Source: Ypsolopha sequella | Lineage: Eukaryota; Arthropoda; Insecta; Lepidoptera; Ypsolophidae | Direction of reading: 5' to 3' | Assembly: GCA_934047225.1 (NCBI GenBank) | Contig: OW203990.1 | Coordinates: forward strand, 28,685,045 to 28,749,044 | Length of the DNA: 64,000 nucleotides | Shown: positions 1 through 10,880 of the stretch, one piece after another | Layout of the letters: the number at the start of each line of letters is the position of its first letter | How positions within the stretch are numbered: the first letter of the stretch is position 1 | Notes under the pieces: generated by a model | What the model was told of the DNA's origin: nothing | The model's input: only the letters and a program-made list of their open reading frames with translations | The model's database searches: none | Position numbers and translations under genes: made by a program

Positions 1-123
1 TTCTCATTCTTTTAGATATTGGATTTTTTTTTCAGATTGTAGTTCGCCAAGACACCGTAAAAACACTGTTCGTTATGTACATAATACGAGAAATACATAC
101 CAACGTTGAATAATACATCACTT

Positions 124-276
124 ACAAGCTCCCAAAGTGATAATGCGCATACAAATCTTCGCCACTGTTCGGCAAAGTTCGTATTTCCTTACACTTTCTA
201 TGCAATTAATAAGGTGACGTGGTACGTCCGGTCGCTTGGCTATAGATTTGTATGTGCATTATTACTTTGAGAGCGT
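124..276. mobile_element. Foldback MITE
   Basis: Arms 124-158 and 244-276 are imperfect inverted repeats around TAATGCGCATACAAATC. A related structure occurs at 14599-14720. No coding content; a non-autonomous DNA element is the simplest reading. Confidence 0.6.
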
Positions 277-549
277 ATTGGACGCGAGGGAGGATTTTTA
301 AAAACTCAGATAAGTTTTCTAAAAATCTTTTAATGCTGCAAAAGGTGACAAAAGTATAAAGTTACATCTAGGTTTACAACTAGGGTTAATCGCGCTGGTA
401 CCGCATGACCTTTGACCCCCACGATTGAAGCACTAAAACCTGACCCACGAAATATGATCACTGAAACATTAATAAATTTAATATTCATTGAATTTAAGGC
501 TTCATAAGATATTAAGAAACAATGTGGTAGGTCGATAAACAAATAATTT

Positions 550-622
550 GGCCAAGTGCGAATCGAACCCACGCACGAAGGGTTCTATATTATCACACAA
601 TACTGGTACGGAACCCTAAAAA
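550..622 (+). repeat. Short SINE-like repeat copy
   Basis: It starts GCCAAGTGCGAATCGAACCC and closes GTACGGAACCCTAAAAAC, the same two ends as the longer copy at 34491-34807. This family looks like one widespread in lepidopteran genomes (recollection, not searched). Confidence 0.6.
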
Positions 623-644
623 CATGGTAAATAACAATTATACC

Positions 645-905
645 CAGTGTCGTGCATAGATCTTTTTTCCGGAAAAGTAACCAGAAGGTCAAGTTTGACA
701 ATAAAAAAATATGTAAAAAATTTAAACAACACTTTGAAAAAAAAAAAGTTGATATGAAATTGTTCACTCTAGGGTAGACACAGTGCCAACCCTAGCGTCA
801 TACAAACTTTTTTTTTTGTGTTATTTAAATTTTTTCATATTTTTTTTATTGTCAAATTTCACCTACTGATTACTTTTCCGAAAAAAAGTTCTAGGCACGC
901 CACTG
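645..905. mobile_element. Foldback MITE between SINE-like pieces
   Basis: The outer ends CAGTGTCGTGC and GCACGCCACTG are inverted, and the arms continue through the GGAAAAGTAA / TTACTTTTCC stretch and A/T-rich tracts. Confidence 0.6.
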
Positions 906-1184
906 ATTAATACCTATATACATATAAAGATGCCAAAGAAATATCAATGCGACAAAAAACAAGCCGCTAAAATGGTAGCACCACAAACAATTCTGCACCC
1001 TTTGAGTAAATTTTTTATTTATTGTTTTACTTTAGATCAGAGTTTGTACTACAATCTGACCAAAATTGTAACTTGTATTGTAAAGATAACAAATAACTTA
1101 AAAAATGCAACATTTTTCATTCATTTTGTTTTACACAACATTCTTTTTTATTTTTTATTATTTGTCGTGTTAGAGGCCAATTCT

Positions 1185-1317
1185 GTGAAAACTTCAACTG
1201 GCTACCTATTAGGGCTCAAGCTGACCTCTGTGATGGACAGACAGAGGAACAGACAGACAAATAAATAGACATCTATCAGTCCCGTTTGGCATCCATCGAG
1301 TACGGAACCCTAAAAAC
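1185..1317 (+). repeat. 3' part of a SINE-like repeat
   Basis: An ACAGACAGA-rich block is followed by a terminus ending GTACGGAACCCTAAAAAC. This matches the end of the 34491-34807 copy. Confidence 0.55.
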
Positions 1318-1548
1318 AGCAACAGAATGGGTAAATAACACTTCTTGTTAGCTTCAATGACGAGATGAGTTATGAATAATTGTTCACGGCTAGTTATCTG
1401 ACATGCATATTGATTTATCGCATGTAATTGATGTGTCCAACAATTACTGATTTAATAATTAACTTGAAACGTGGCTAGTATGTGTATTAGGTTTTTTTTC
1501 TTGTGTGTGAATTTTTGCATTTTTGATCTTGAGAAACTTTTATTATAA

Positions 1549-1980
1549 ATTATTATAATAGGAAAACAGTTAAATTAAATATTTCGGGCCATTCGGGCCC
1601 GGCATCAGTCACAATGAAGTAATGAAAATATAAGATAGGTAAAAAAAAAAAAATTGAAAATTTTCGTTTTAATTCCCCACTCACATCCCTCCAACTGCTT
1701 GGTCCTCCACGAAATAGATTGGCATGAACGGCATTCACCGCGTGGCGCCATCCCATCTCATCGCTACATAACTAAGAACAGAAAGGTCTGCATCGATGCG
1801 GCGGGATGGCGCTATGTGTTTTTTTTAATATCTTGTAAATAGGTTAAATGTAAATAGTTTTTTTTTTACCTATCTGTTATATTTTCATTACTTCATTGTG
1901 ACTGATGCCGGGCCCGAATGGCCCGAAATATATCTCACTAAAATTTAATTTAACTGTTTTCCAATGTAATTATAATAATT
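1549..1980. mobile_element. Foldback element with ~100-bp terminal inverted repeats
   Basis: Left and right arms share GGCCATTCGGGCCCGGCATC in inverted orientation, extending outward to GGAAAACAG / CTGTTTTCC and inward to poly(A)/poly(T). Apparent ORFs inside come from the arms. Confidence 0.75.
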
Positions 1981-2029
1981 TAAAAGACTAAGGGTCAATT
2001 TTCAATATTTATTTTATTATAAATAAAAT

Positions 2030-2300
2030 AAATAAAATTAAAATCTTTTATTTCGGCCAACTTGGATCCATAGCATGTTAGTAAGACTTATTAATAATTG
2101 TTTAGTAACAAAGAAAGAAAATTAAATTAAATTAACTACACAAAACTTATGTGCTCCGTACCAGGAGCGATCAAGGAGATGAGGAGGTCTCCACGATCAC
2201 TCTCCGCACAAAACACCTCCATAGTGGCGACGTAAATCTGTCGGCTATGGTTTCTAGGATGCTGTTGGGACTGTCCCGTGTCCTACGGATCAAGGATATG
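2030..2300. repeat. Dispersed repeat, probable LINE 3' piece
   Basis: The AATCTTTTATTTCGGCCAAC and GGATCCATAGCATGTTAGTA stretch recurs at 54541-54620 with few changes. The flanking GC-richer piece to about 2300 looks like retroelement tail but has no intact frame. Confidence 0.4.
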
Positions 2301-3080
2301 GTCTTTTTACGGATTATAGTTGTAAAGCCATCTGTTTGGTTAGTTATTACATTTTGTATAAAATTAATTTGAGGAATATGATTCTGGACAACAAAATGCA
2401 GATAATTATTAAAAAATGTGACATATTTTCCAATAAACAAAGCTTGAATTAAATCAATAGACAAAGCAAAGAATATGAAAAGCATTCGGTATGGCGAGGG
2501 CAGAGCTCCTTTTTAGATTTATCGCTTTTGTAATCTAAATTGGTCTGTTGTCTGTCTGTCTGTCAAGAGTAGTCGAGACGGAATAGATTCCCATTGATAA
2601 AAATATTCGATTATTTATTGTTTGAATAACTTTTGCCTTCACTTGCTGGCATGTGGTCAAAATGTTCGCCCGTGATCTTGTTAACTTGACAATTGAAAGA
2701 TGAAGTACATGATTTAAAATCCAAAGTGGAATATTTGGAATCTAATGATCAATTGTAAAAAAAATGGAGTACGATGAACGCAGTTGACGATCCTTTGGTT
2801 ACACTAGTGGAGTAAATAATCCGAAATTATTATTTTTTAACAAAAAATTTTCTCTGCTTTTTCTGTGTTTTTGTTTTCTGTTTTTGTGCCTTACACTTCT
2901 GGGGGCCGGCCTATTTTGGGATGGCGTTGATGACTAATTGCTGGTGAGCGCGGGCAGATCCTTTTCGGACTTATTTGGACTATATTGTAATTTCATGTAG
3001 AAGAATAGAAAAATGTTTATGTGGCAATTTTACTCTGAAAATGAAGTTAATCATTTCATTATTTCAGGAATTCCTTATTA

Positions 3081-3244
3081 TTGGTACCGATTCGGTGAAG
3101 CATATCTTAACTTATTTGACAGGACTAAACTTAATTTAAGTGTTCTGTCCTTGTCTTTTCGATAAAGAAAGAAAAAGAGAGAACGCTTAAAATAAGGTTA
3201 GTCTTGTCAAATAAGTTAAGTGGTGTTACGCCGAATTGATACAA
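3081..3244. mobile_element. Hairpin MITE, family 1, copy 1
   Basis: Arms share CTTAACTTATTTGACAGGAC in inverted form. Sibling copies are at 39488-39644 and 58271-58434. The outer ends are CCGATTCGG / CCGAATTGATA-like. Confidence 0.75.
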
Positions 3245-3732
3245 TTATCTCACAATTTCTCACCTATTTTGTCAATGTCTTCCTCATTACTGACTACGAT
3301 ATAATTACCAGTGTCAGCGTCCCTTGGTTTATAGATTATTCACCTCATCGTCATCGAGGGTCATCTGGAGATCATCATCAGCTTTCTCCGCGGCATGTCA
3401 CGTCTTAGCGTCGTTTGTTTTCACTGTTATTGCGATGTAATTATTCTTGTTTTGTCCTTATAGGTTGGAATGTGGATCGATTCTAAGACGCTTTGCACCA
3501 AGCAAGATTAACTTGGCTAAACACAGGCTAACTAATTTTTATGCTATGTCCTTATCACAATAAACCATAGAGATAAGGATATAAGAAGTCAGTTTATTAA
3601 GCAAAAGGGCCATTTGGAGCTATAGTTCTCTGTAATCTCTTGTAAGCAAAAACTGGAAATTTGGTACAGACGGTGGTTTTGGTAACACCAAGTTTATTTT
3701 AGGTAGTTATTTATATTTTTACACTGTAACGG

Positions 3733-4635
3733 ATTTATATGTGAGGGCTCCTGTAATTTATATGCGAGGGCTAGGTGCTCCTGTAATTTATATGTGAGGG
3801 CTGTGTGCTCCTGTAATTTATATGTGAGGGCTGTGTGCTCCTGTAATTTATATATGAGGGCTAAGTGCTCCTGTAATTTATATGTGAGGGCTGTGTGCTC
3901 CCGTAATTTATATATGAGTTCTAAGTGCTCCTGTAATTTATATGTGAGGGCTGTGTGCTCCTGTAATTTATATGTGAGGGCTGTGTGCTCCTGTAATTTA
4001 TATGTGAGGGCTGTGTGCTCCTGTAATTTATATGTGAGGGCTGTGTGCTCCCGTAATTTATATATGAGTTCTAAGTGCTCCTGTAATTTATATGTGAGGG
4101 CTGTGTGCTCCTGTTATTTATATATGAGGGCTGTGTGCTCCCGTAATTTAAATGTGAGGGCTGTGTGCTCCTGTAATTTATATGTGAGGGCTGTGTGCTC
4201 CCGTAATTTAAATGTGAGGGCTGTGTGCTCCTGTAATTTATATGTGAGGGCTGTGTGCTATTGTAATTTATATGTGAGGGCTGTGTGCTCCCGTAATTTA
4301 TATGTGAGGGCTGTGTGCTCCCGTAATTTATATTTGAGGGCTGTGTGCTCCTGTAATTTATATGTGAGGGCTGTGTGCTCCCGTAATTTAAATGTGAGGG
4401 CTGTGTGCTTCTGTAATTTATATGTGAGGGCTGTGTGCTATTGTAATTTATATGTGTGCTCCTGTAATTTATATGTGAGGGCTGTGTGCTATTGTAATTT
4501 ATATGTGAGGGCTGTGTGCTCCCGTAATTTATATGTGAGGGCTGTGTGCTCCCGTAATTTATATTTGAGGGCTGTGTGCTCCTGTAATTTATATGTGAGG
4601 GCTGTGTGCTCCTATAATTGATATGTGAGGGAAAA
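3733..4635 (+). repeat. 30-bp minisatellite, ~30 copies
   Basis: The unit is CTGTAATTTATATGTGAGGG followed by CTGTGTGCTC. Because 30 is a multiple of 3, long ORFs run through it on both strands; these are not genes. One unit near 4450-4468 is shortened by 12 bp. Variant units recur at fixed spacing, showing segmental duplication within the array. Confidence 0.97.
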
Positions 4636-5058
4636 TATATAAATGAAACCAATTGTTTCGATCCTTGACTTAACAGACGGTAGGGTTAAAACCACAATAT
4701 ATATTGGGTACATTTTTTTTACGTACGGTACGGTTTCGCAAATACTCTTTAACAAAATAATGTTTTTATTTAAAGGATTGTTAGTAATTAAGTAGCCAGA
4801 AATAGCTTTTACTTGTCCCTATTTGCAAAGACTTCTTACTTGCATATTCCGTGCCGTGATCGTGGGTTCAGATAAAGAGATGAAACTCGGAAGCGGGACT
4901 ACTGAGCCGATTAATTGGAGACGCGATGAATAGATGATAACATCGTCCGATGAGGAATAATGAGGGCAGAGGAGATTAGGAAATCGTTATTGTTTTTTAT
5001 TCGTTTTGCGATAATGTGATTTAAATGTAAGAACGGGCAAGTACACTTGTAAAATCAC

Positions 5059-6160
5059 TAAGCGAAATGCTATAACCAACGACTCGAAAATTCCATTCTA
5101 TATATCACCTAGGTATTGAACTTAAGAGGATGGCATAACCTAGCAACTTTTTTTATTACCCGTCCAGCAAAATACGTCTAATGGCAAAGACGTTATTTGC
5201 TTTTCATAGAGGTGATTAATGTTGGCTCTTTGGCCTCTTGTTCTTGGACGCGTAATACTAGTGATCACGCAGCAAAACAACGAATTGGTGTGTTTTTAGC
5301 TAATACTGAAATATTTTCTTGGGGAAAAAAATATTGGATTTAGGTAAACTCCCTTCATATTTCTATTGCCTATTTAAAAAAAAACAAGTTGATCTCTTAA
5401 CCGCGTCTTTGAAACGAACGTTTAAAAATGAAAAAAAAAGAGGGTGGAAAACTTTTTTTTTTTGACAAACGTTAAGTCTTAAAACATTGTTTATAGGTGG
5501 AATCCCTAGATAAAAGATCGATAAATCAAATGTTTTTTCTTCAATATGAGGAGAGATCTTGTTTCTTCCAATGAACTCTTGAAAATCTGGTGTTGTTGAT
5601 GTTCTAGCGTCAGTTAAGGCGTATGACCACGCTAAATAAGCAACTCTATGTGTGTCGGTACAAATATCAACGGAAACGACATTGAAATAACTTTCATTTC
5701 AGCGTGCCTTGAAAAGTGGCTGTTACGACAACCACTGCGTCTCCGGCTAGCGCAAAATAGGAGAAAATAATACTTTTCACATGGACGCCATGAACGAAAA
5801 AAAAATTTGTACTTAAATTTTTTAGATCTAAAAAATTCCTATAATTTGGTGAAATAATAATTAAAATCGCTTTAGGCGTTTGGAAGGAGTGAGAGAATTC
5901 TTGTGTTAATCAAGTGAAACTTTCGATGACTTCCGATTTTTTTTGTCAAAACCTACAGTAAAAAAACAGTTTATGAAACTTAAAATTTATTTTTGACTAT
6001 CATATATTTTTATGAAAGTTTTTGGACCACCCGTGTGGGAGGAGTAGGCCTTCAAAGACAGGTCCAAATTGCAGTTGGCGTATCCATTCGCCTTAAGCGA
6101 AATGCTATAACGACGACGCGAAAATCCCATTCTATATAATCACCTAGGTATTGAACTTAA
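5059..6160. repeat. Block bounded by ~66-bp direct repeats
   Basis: AGCGAAATGCTATAAC through TAGGTATTGAACTTAA occurs at 5059-5125 and again at 6095-6160, enclosing 969 bp. Both inner junctions show TTAA. The interior includes the repeat shared with 59640-60124 and a piece shared with 24712-24900. Confidence 0.6.
5129..5613 (+). repeat. Dispersed ~485-bp repeat, copy 1
   Basis: Co-linear with 59640-60124, from AGGATGGCATA(C/A)CCTAGC to GTTGTTGATGTTCTAGCGTC. No coding capacity or inverted ends seen. Confidence 0.7.
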
Positions 6161-6887
6161 TCAAACACGGTTCTCACCGTAAAACTGTAACAATAACACT
6201 AAATCAACAAGTGACATAACGACCTAAGTACCAAAAGGCTTACGTAAATCTCAGCTTTTGATTATTGGGTGTAAGCAACATGAGCCATGGGCTGTGGTGA
6301 AAGTGATGTCATTAGTCTATGGTCGATGAGATGAGGTCATTCACTGCATCTGCAACCGCAGTCGGATGCTATTGTTAAGTACAATAAACTGAAGTGTGCC
6401 TCAAGGAGACATTTTGGGTCCACATCATACTTTCGTTATGAGTAATTTTTCATTTCTTTAAAAGGCTGTGGCTTTTATGGTAAAAAAGTAAAAAGGGTAT
6501 AATTGTTTGCGGTCAATCTTCTTGCAAGTAATGGGATTTTATTAATCGCTATATTAATATGTCTTCAGAAAAGGAAGTGTCATAACATTTAATGGCCACT
6601 AGTTGTGATGTAATGGCCTCGTTAGAATGGTAGCAATTGAGTGTGAAATTGTATAAATTATTCATAATATGAACAGTGACGGTACTTTACAAATATAAGT
6701 GAAACTACAAATATTGCGAACTTTGTACAAAACGAAGTGGGTACGGTCGGCCACAAGCCAACTTGTCCAACTAAGCTATCATTTTGCTGTTAAAAAGTTA
6801 AAAATCGTATTCAAGTAGGTAAATTAAGCTGGGCCTTACCTATACAACATATTAGAATAAATTTAATAATTAAGAGTCAATCATTTT

Positions 6888-8645
6888 AATTTCATTTATA
6901 ATTAGGTTTTCAGTTATTTTATAGATAACCAATAATTATAACGAAATAGATATTACAGCTAAGACTCAATTTGATTTGCACGAAAAAACCTCTACGTTTC
7001 GTTCAAACAACTAAATCAAAATTAATTTTAGCTGTTATATTTATTTTGTCATGATGAAATAAATGTAATAAAAAAAATGAAATAATATAAAAAATTAAGA
7101 TATAATAAAACGAATTCTAAAGGCTTTAATTTTAGTTTAAGTGCTGTCGAAACAAAATTTTGTTTATTGCAAAATAGTCCTTAAACGCTAGGTACAGAAG
7201 CTAAATTACTTTGGAATAATTTTAGTTTTGACAGCACTAAAACTAAAATTAAAGCCTTCAGAATCAGGTACATTATTTACATATGAAATTGCCGTTTTGT
7301 TTAGAGAATTTGAAGGAAATTCAATTTTCAGTACTAACATTTTTGCATTTTTTTTAGGAATGACATATCCAAATTATGTAAGTTCTTATGTGTATGAATG
7401 AGACAACATTAAGCTAACAAGAACATTAATTTAATTTTTAAAAAGTGTCAGGTGTAAAAAATTATTACGAATCTTATAACGGAAACGGATGTCATTTGGG
7501 ACGAACTGTTTTTAAAGATTTAAATTTATGATCAAACTGAAAATAAAAACAAAATTTAATTCGTAGATGTCAAACCTTGAAATGAACTTTCAAACAAAAA
7601 ATATTGAAATAGCTATTGAATTACAGAAATTATAAACTCGTGAATCTGTAACAAAATTTCGGCAATTTCACATGTATAAATAAACCTGCGGCTAAAAAAA
7701 TTATCATAGCTCTAGAAGTTCGTTTTGGAATTGCTGAAATGTGTATTATCCTGAAATCTCTAATTAGATGATAAATAATAATAATGATAAATGATAATCT
7801 AATAAATATTACGGAACTTGATGATTTACCCAATTTTCTTGTTAAATATCTATGAAATTTATCGAATTCAGGTACCAAAACGTTTATAACTATCATCTTT
7901 TAGCTATGACTAGAACGCAGTTAAACACTTAGAGGGCTTTATGTAGAGTTGTTCGAGAGTAATCGTAGCTAGAGAGCAATTCATATCTATTTTAAATATT
8001 TACAACATTTACCCTGCTCATAAATATTCGCTAAAATGACACGTAGTTCACACGATCGGTACTCGCACAGACTCGATAAATAACTCTACAGAAAGTGAAA
8101 ATTGTACAGTACCTAGCCAGCCGTAGGTTTACATTGTCTCGGACAGTTATGATTATGTAGTGGCAATCTCTGTTACTGACCTCATACACCTTTTCCAAAT
8201 GGAATACTCTATGAGTTATTGACGTACTTCTTTGTGTTAGAGAATTGATGTTGTTTGAACTTCGAAATTTAAAAGTGCAATAATGACTGGAAAATGAAAA
8301 TGCGTATTAGTTTTAGTGCTGTCAAAACTAAAATTATTCCAAATTAATTTAGCTTCTGTTCCTAGCATTTAAGGACTATTTTTCAATAAACAAAATTAAG
8401 CTTTGATAACACTAAAACTAAAATTAAAGCCTTCTGAATCGGCTTTATTATATCACTAAAATTAAGGTTAGTGACCATCATGAGAAAATAAATATTATAC
8501 CTAAAATTTATTTTGATTTTGTTGCGGAGTCACTCTTAACTTTGAACAAAACGTCGAGGATTTTCGTGAAAATCAAATTGAGTCTCAGCTGTAATATCTA
8601 CATCGTTATCATTATTGGTTATTTATATTATACTAATTTCATTTA
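6888..8645. mobile_element. ~1.76-kb DNA element with ~350-bp terminal inverted repeats
   Basis: The left arm (6888-7266) and right arm (8308-8645) are inverted copies. Matching landmarks are ACCAATAAT, GATATTACAGCT(A/G)AGACTC, AATCAAATT and AGCTTCTGT.CCTAGC. Each inner arm is itself a hairpin sharing AGTTTTAGTGCTGTC. The interior (7267-8307) has no recognisable transposase. Partial relatives are at 14750-14830 (arm) and 17230-17590 (interior, inverted). Confidence 0.75.
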
Positions 8646-8696
8646 AGAGCAATGCTCATTAGTATAGCATATTCTATAATATTAAACGACTACCAC

Positions 8697-8782
8697 CTTT
8701 TGTCCCGTTGGTCCATATATCTTCGTCATCCTCTTATATCTTTTGTCCCGTTGATCCATATATCTTCGTCATCCTCTTATAT
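8697..8782 (+). repeat. 43-bp tandem duplication
   Basis: Two copies (8697-8739, 8740-8782) of CTTTTGTCCCGTTGGTCCAT through CTCTTATAT differ by one base (GG/GA in the middle). Confidence 0.9.
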
Positions 8783-9240
8783 CTTCTATTTTACTTTAAC
8801 CAGTAGAGTTCGGCTACGTCAAAACTTCCACATTAAAAATTTCGCTAATTAATCAGTCACTACAAGACACGAGGAAAACTGGAAATCGACAAAAAACGAA
8901 GCTGACAAATACTTTAATAAATGCCTCGATTACATGTTCAATTATACGATTATACGTAGTACCCACGCCATTAATGTAAGTTCCGTGAACTGAAGTACTT
9001 TGGCTCATATTACAACGTAGGAAGGTTTTTTGCCTTCTTTGGTGTCGCTGGTTCTATGTAATATTGTAATCATTATGAAGTTTATGTTTGTCACGTGATA
9101 AAAATATTTAATTTCCGCTTGCTTACTTTGTTAACGGAAAATTTATGTTTACATTTAACATTATTTATCAAGTGATTGAGTCATCAATTTAATGACATAT
9201 TGCAAGTTTAACAATCAATACAATGAGATGAACGGTTCCA

Positions 9241-9626
9241 TCCATTAATCAGCTTGGTTCATCCACTGCTAGACCTTTCCAAGATTTTGCTACTGCTGGC
9301 GGTCCTTCTGGAAAAAAGCCCAAACCCACACACGCTTGGTAGGCGGGTTGGTGATCGCGATGCCGAAACCGTCGTCGCACCAGTGATGCCACGGTCCATC
9401 ACCAGTCTGTTTTATATAAAGACCGGAAATTGAGGAAGGATATACCACCATCAATTGATCCTAGACATAGTGGGCCAATTGTTTTTTTTGCCTGTTTAAG
9501 AACTGTCCTCTTACTCTCCCCCGAACAACTTCGGGGGGGTTTGTTAGTAAGACCGTGGTGCCTCTATAGTCAAATCCGGTATTAGCTCTACTACCTGATG
9601 AACGGTTATATTGTATTAAAAGCGGT
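9241..9626 (+). repeat. Dispersed repeat family A, copy 1
   Basis: Shares TTCATCCACTGCTAGACC, CCATCACCAGTCTGTT(T/C)TAT and CGAACAACTTCGGGGGG-like landmarks with 53575-53905 (+) and 11521-11856 (-). Non-coding; probably a retroelement-derived family. Confidence 0.65.
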
Positions 9627-10002
9627 TTCACAGCCGGATTGTGACAAACCCGCCTTTTTCTGATTAATCGAAGCAGAACACTTAAATCAAACTTAAATTC
9701 AAAATTCACTCAATAGTTATTCGACAAAACCTCGTTAGCTATATGTATTGTGTATGTTGCCATCGCAAATTTTTCATTGGTTTCTGTAAATTAGAATGTC
9801 AAAAATTTTTAATATAAAAAACTACGAAATGAAAAAATTTTGGAATTCAAATTTACTGAAACCAATGGAAACTTTGCGATGGTAACATAAACAATACATA
9901 GGTAATGAGGTTTTGTTGAATAACTATTGAGTGAATTTTGAATTTAAGTGTTCTGTTTCGATTAATTAGAAAAGGCGGAATTTTCACAATCTGGCTGCGG
10001 AC
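9627..10002. mobile_element. Foldback element inserted beside family A repeat
   Basis: An inverted repeat around 9810. The left arm CCCGCCTTTTTCTGATTAAT mirrors the right arm ATTAATTAGAAAAGGCGG, with arms of about 150 bp. ORFs at 9461-9709 and 9938-10141 arise from it. Confidence 0.7.
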
Positions 10003-10614
10003 TACTGATATGTACATAAACAATAGTATTATGATATCTAATGAACTTCTTCCAGAAACAGATAGAGTAAAACGCCCGCGTGATGATTGTGTTGATTTGC
10101 GTTTTCGATCAGAGATTTTACGATTTTTGGGAGTCAATTAATATTCCATACATTTTTTTTTCATGTGCATTAATTTAACATGGTGTATTATTAAAAGAAA
10201 AAAAAACCCATTGAATTCTTATAAGTTCGTTCGAAAATATAGTGTCTTTACATCTTATGTTTTCTCGCTAGTCAGGTGTTAATTTGTATGTGTACATAAT
10301 ATATATATTACAGAATTATTATATTTTATTATATTGATTATTATATTCAATAATAGAATCTTTCGCTTTCTCGAGATTCAAACTCGGCACTCGAAACAAA
10401 AAAACTTTACTCTCTTGTTGCACAAATAACTATTCCTGAACTATAAAAGAAAGATGTTGTCATAATTGAAGAAATCATTCAGTCTCTGGTACAGAATAAC
10501 TTCCCCGAGAGTACATTTGTGGTTGGTCTACGTATTTTGGAAGGAACTTTAAGCTTTGGGTCGTTATTTGTGTCTGAAATACGGTGATAGCACTGAACAC
10601 GCATGAAGATGCGA

Positions 10615-10710
10615 CTTAATAACCATCGGTGAAGTGTGGATCTTGAGTATGGACTGTGGCTTGCACTTAACAGTTCATACTTCGACACACCTCTGAAACC
10701 CTCTTATAAA
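10615..10710 (+). repeat. SINE 3' fragment
   Basis: Contains GTATGGACTGTGGCTTGCAC and ACACCTCTGAAACC, matching the body of the tRNA-derived SINE seen complete at 45676-45968. It ends about 60 bp before a protease exon. Confidence 0.5.
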
Positions 10711-10770
10711 TTAATATCTTTCTTACAGCTAAATAAGAACACGATTTTAATGATACATTTTCTATTTCAG

Positions 10771-10880
10771 AATGTGGCGTACCATTAAGACGGCACACCC
10801 GGCAGCCCAGGGAGAGGTCTGCGAGCCAACTCCGCATCATAAAGGGCAGAGAGTCCAAGAGAGGAGCATGGCCTTGGCAG
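10771..10880 (+). CDS. Protease exon: zymogen cysteine and activation site
   Basis: The acceptor is TTTCAG at 10765-10770 and the donor is GTATAA at 10881. The first two bases complete a codon from an unseen upstream exon (phase 1 intron). It reads CGVP, then a basic Arg-rich linker, then RIIKGRESKRGAWPWQ, the cleavage site and new N-terminus typical of S1 proteases. A SINE 3' end lies just upstream. Confidence 0.88.

Larger units (their letters stand above)
1..10770. other. Repeat-rich DNA upstream of the visible protease exons
   Basis: No exon could be recognised on either strand. The protease must have further 5' exons, which may lie in this stretch unseen or beyond the window. Identified contents are the repeats listed separately. 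Intervals such as 2400-3080, 4640-5050, 6170-6880 and 10150-10600 show nothing recognisable. Confidence 0.5.

Noticed and set aside
3794..4652. Two long ORFs on opposite strands across the 30-bp array (CNLYVRAVCS and PSHINYRSTQ repeats)
   Set aside because: The period is divisible by three, so frames stay open automatically; no start context, domain or composition supports a protein.
10040..10141. Possible coding exon reading KRPRDDCVDLRF, reminiscent of an RNA-binding protein
   Set aside because: Stops after a few more codons, has no splice signals that fit, and adjoins a foldback element; resemblance is too short.
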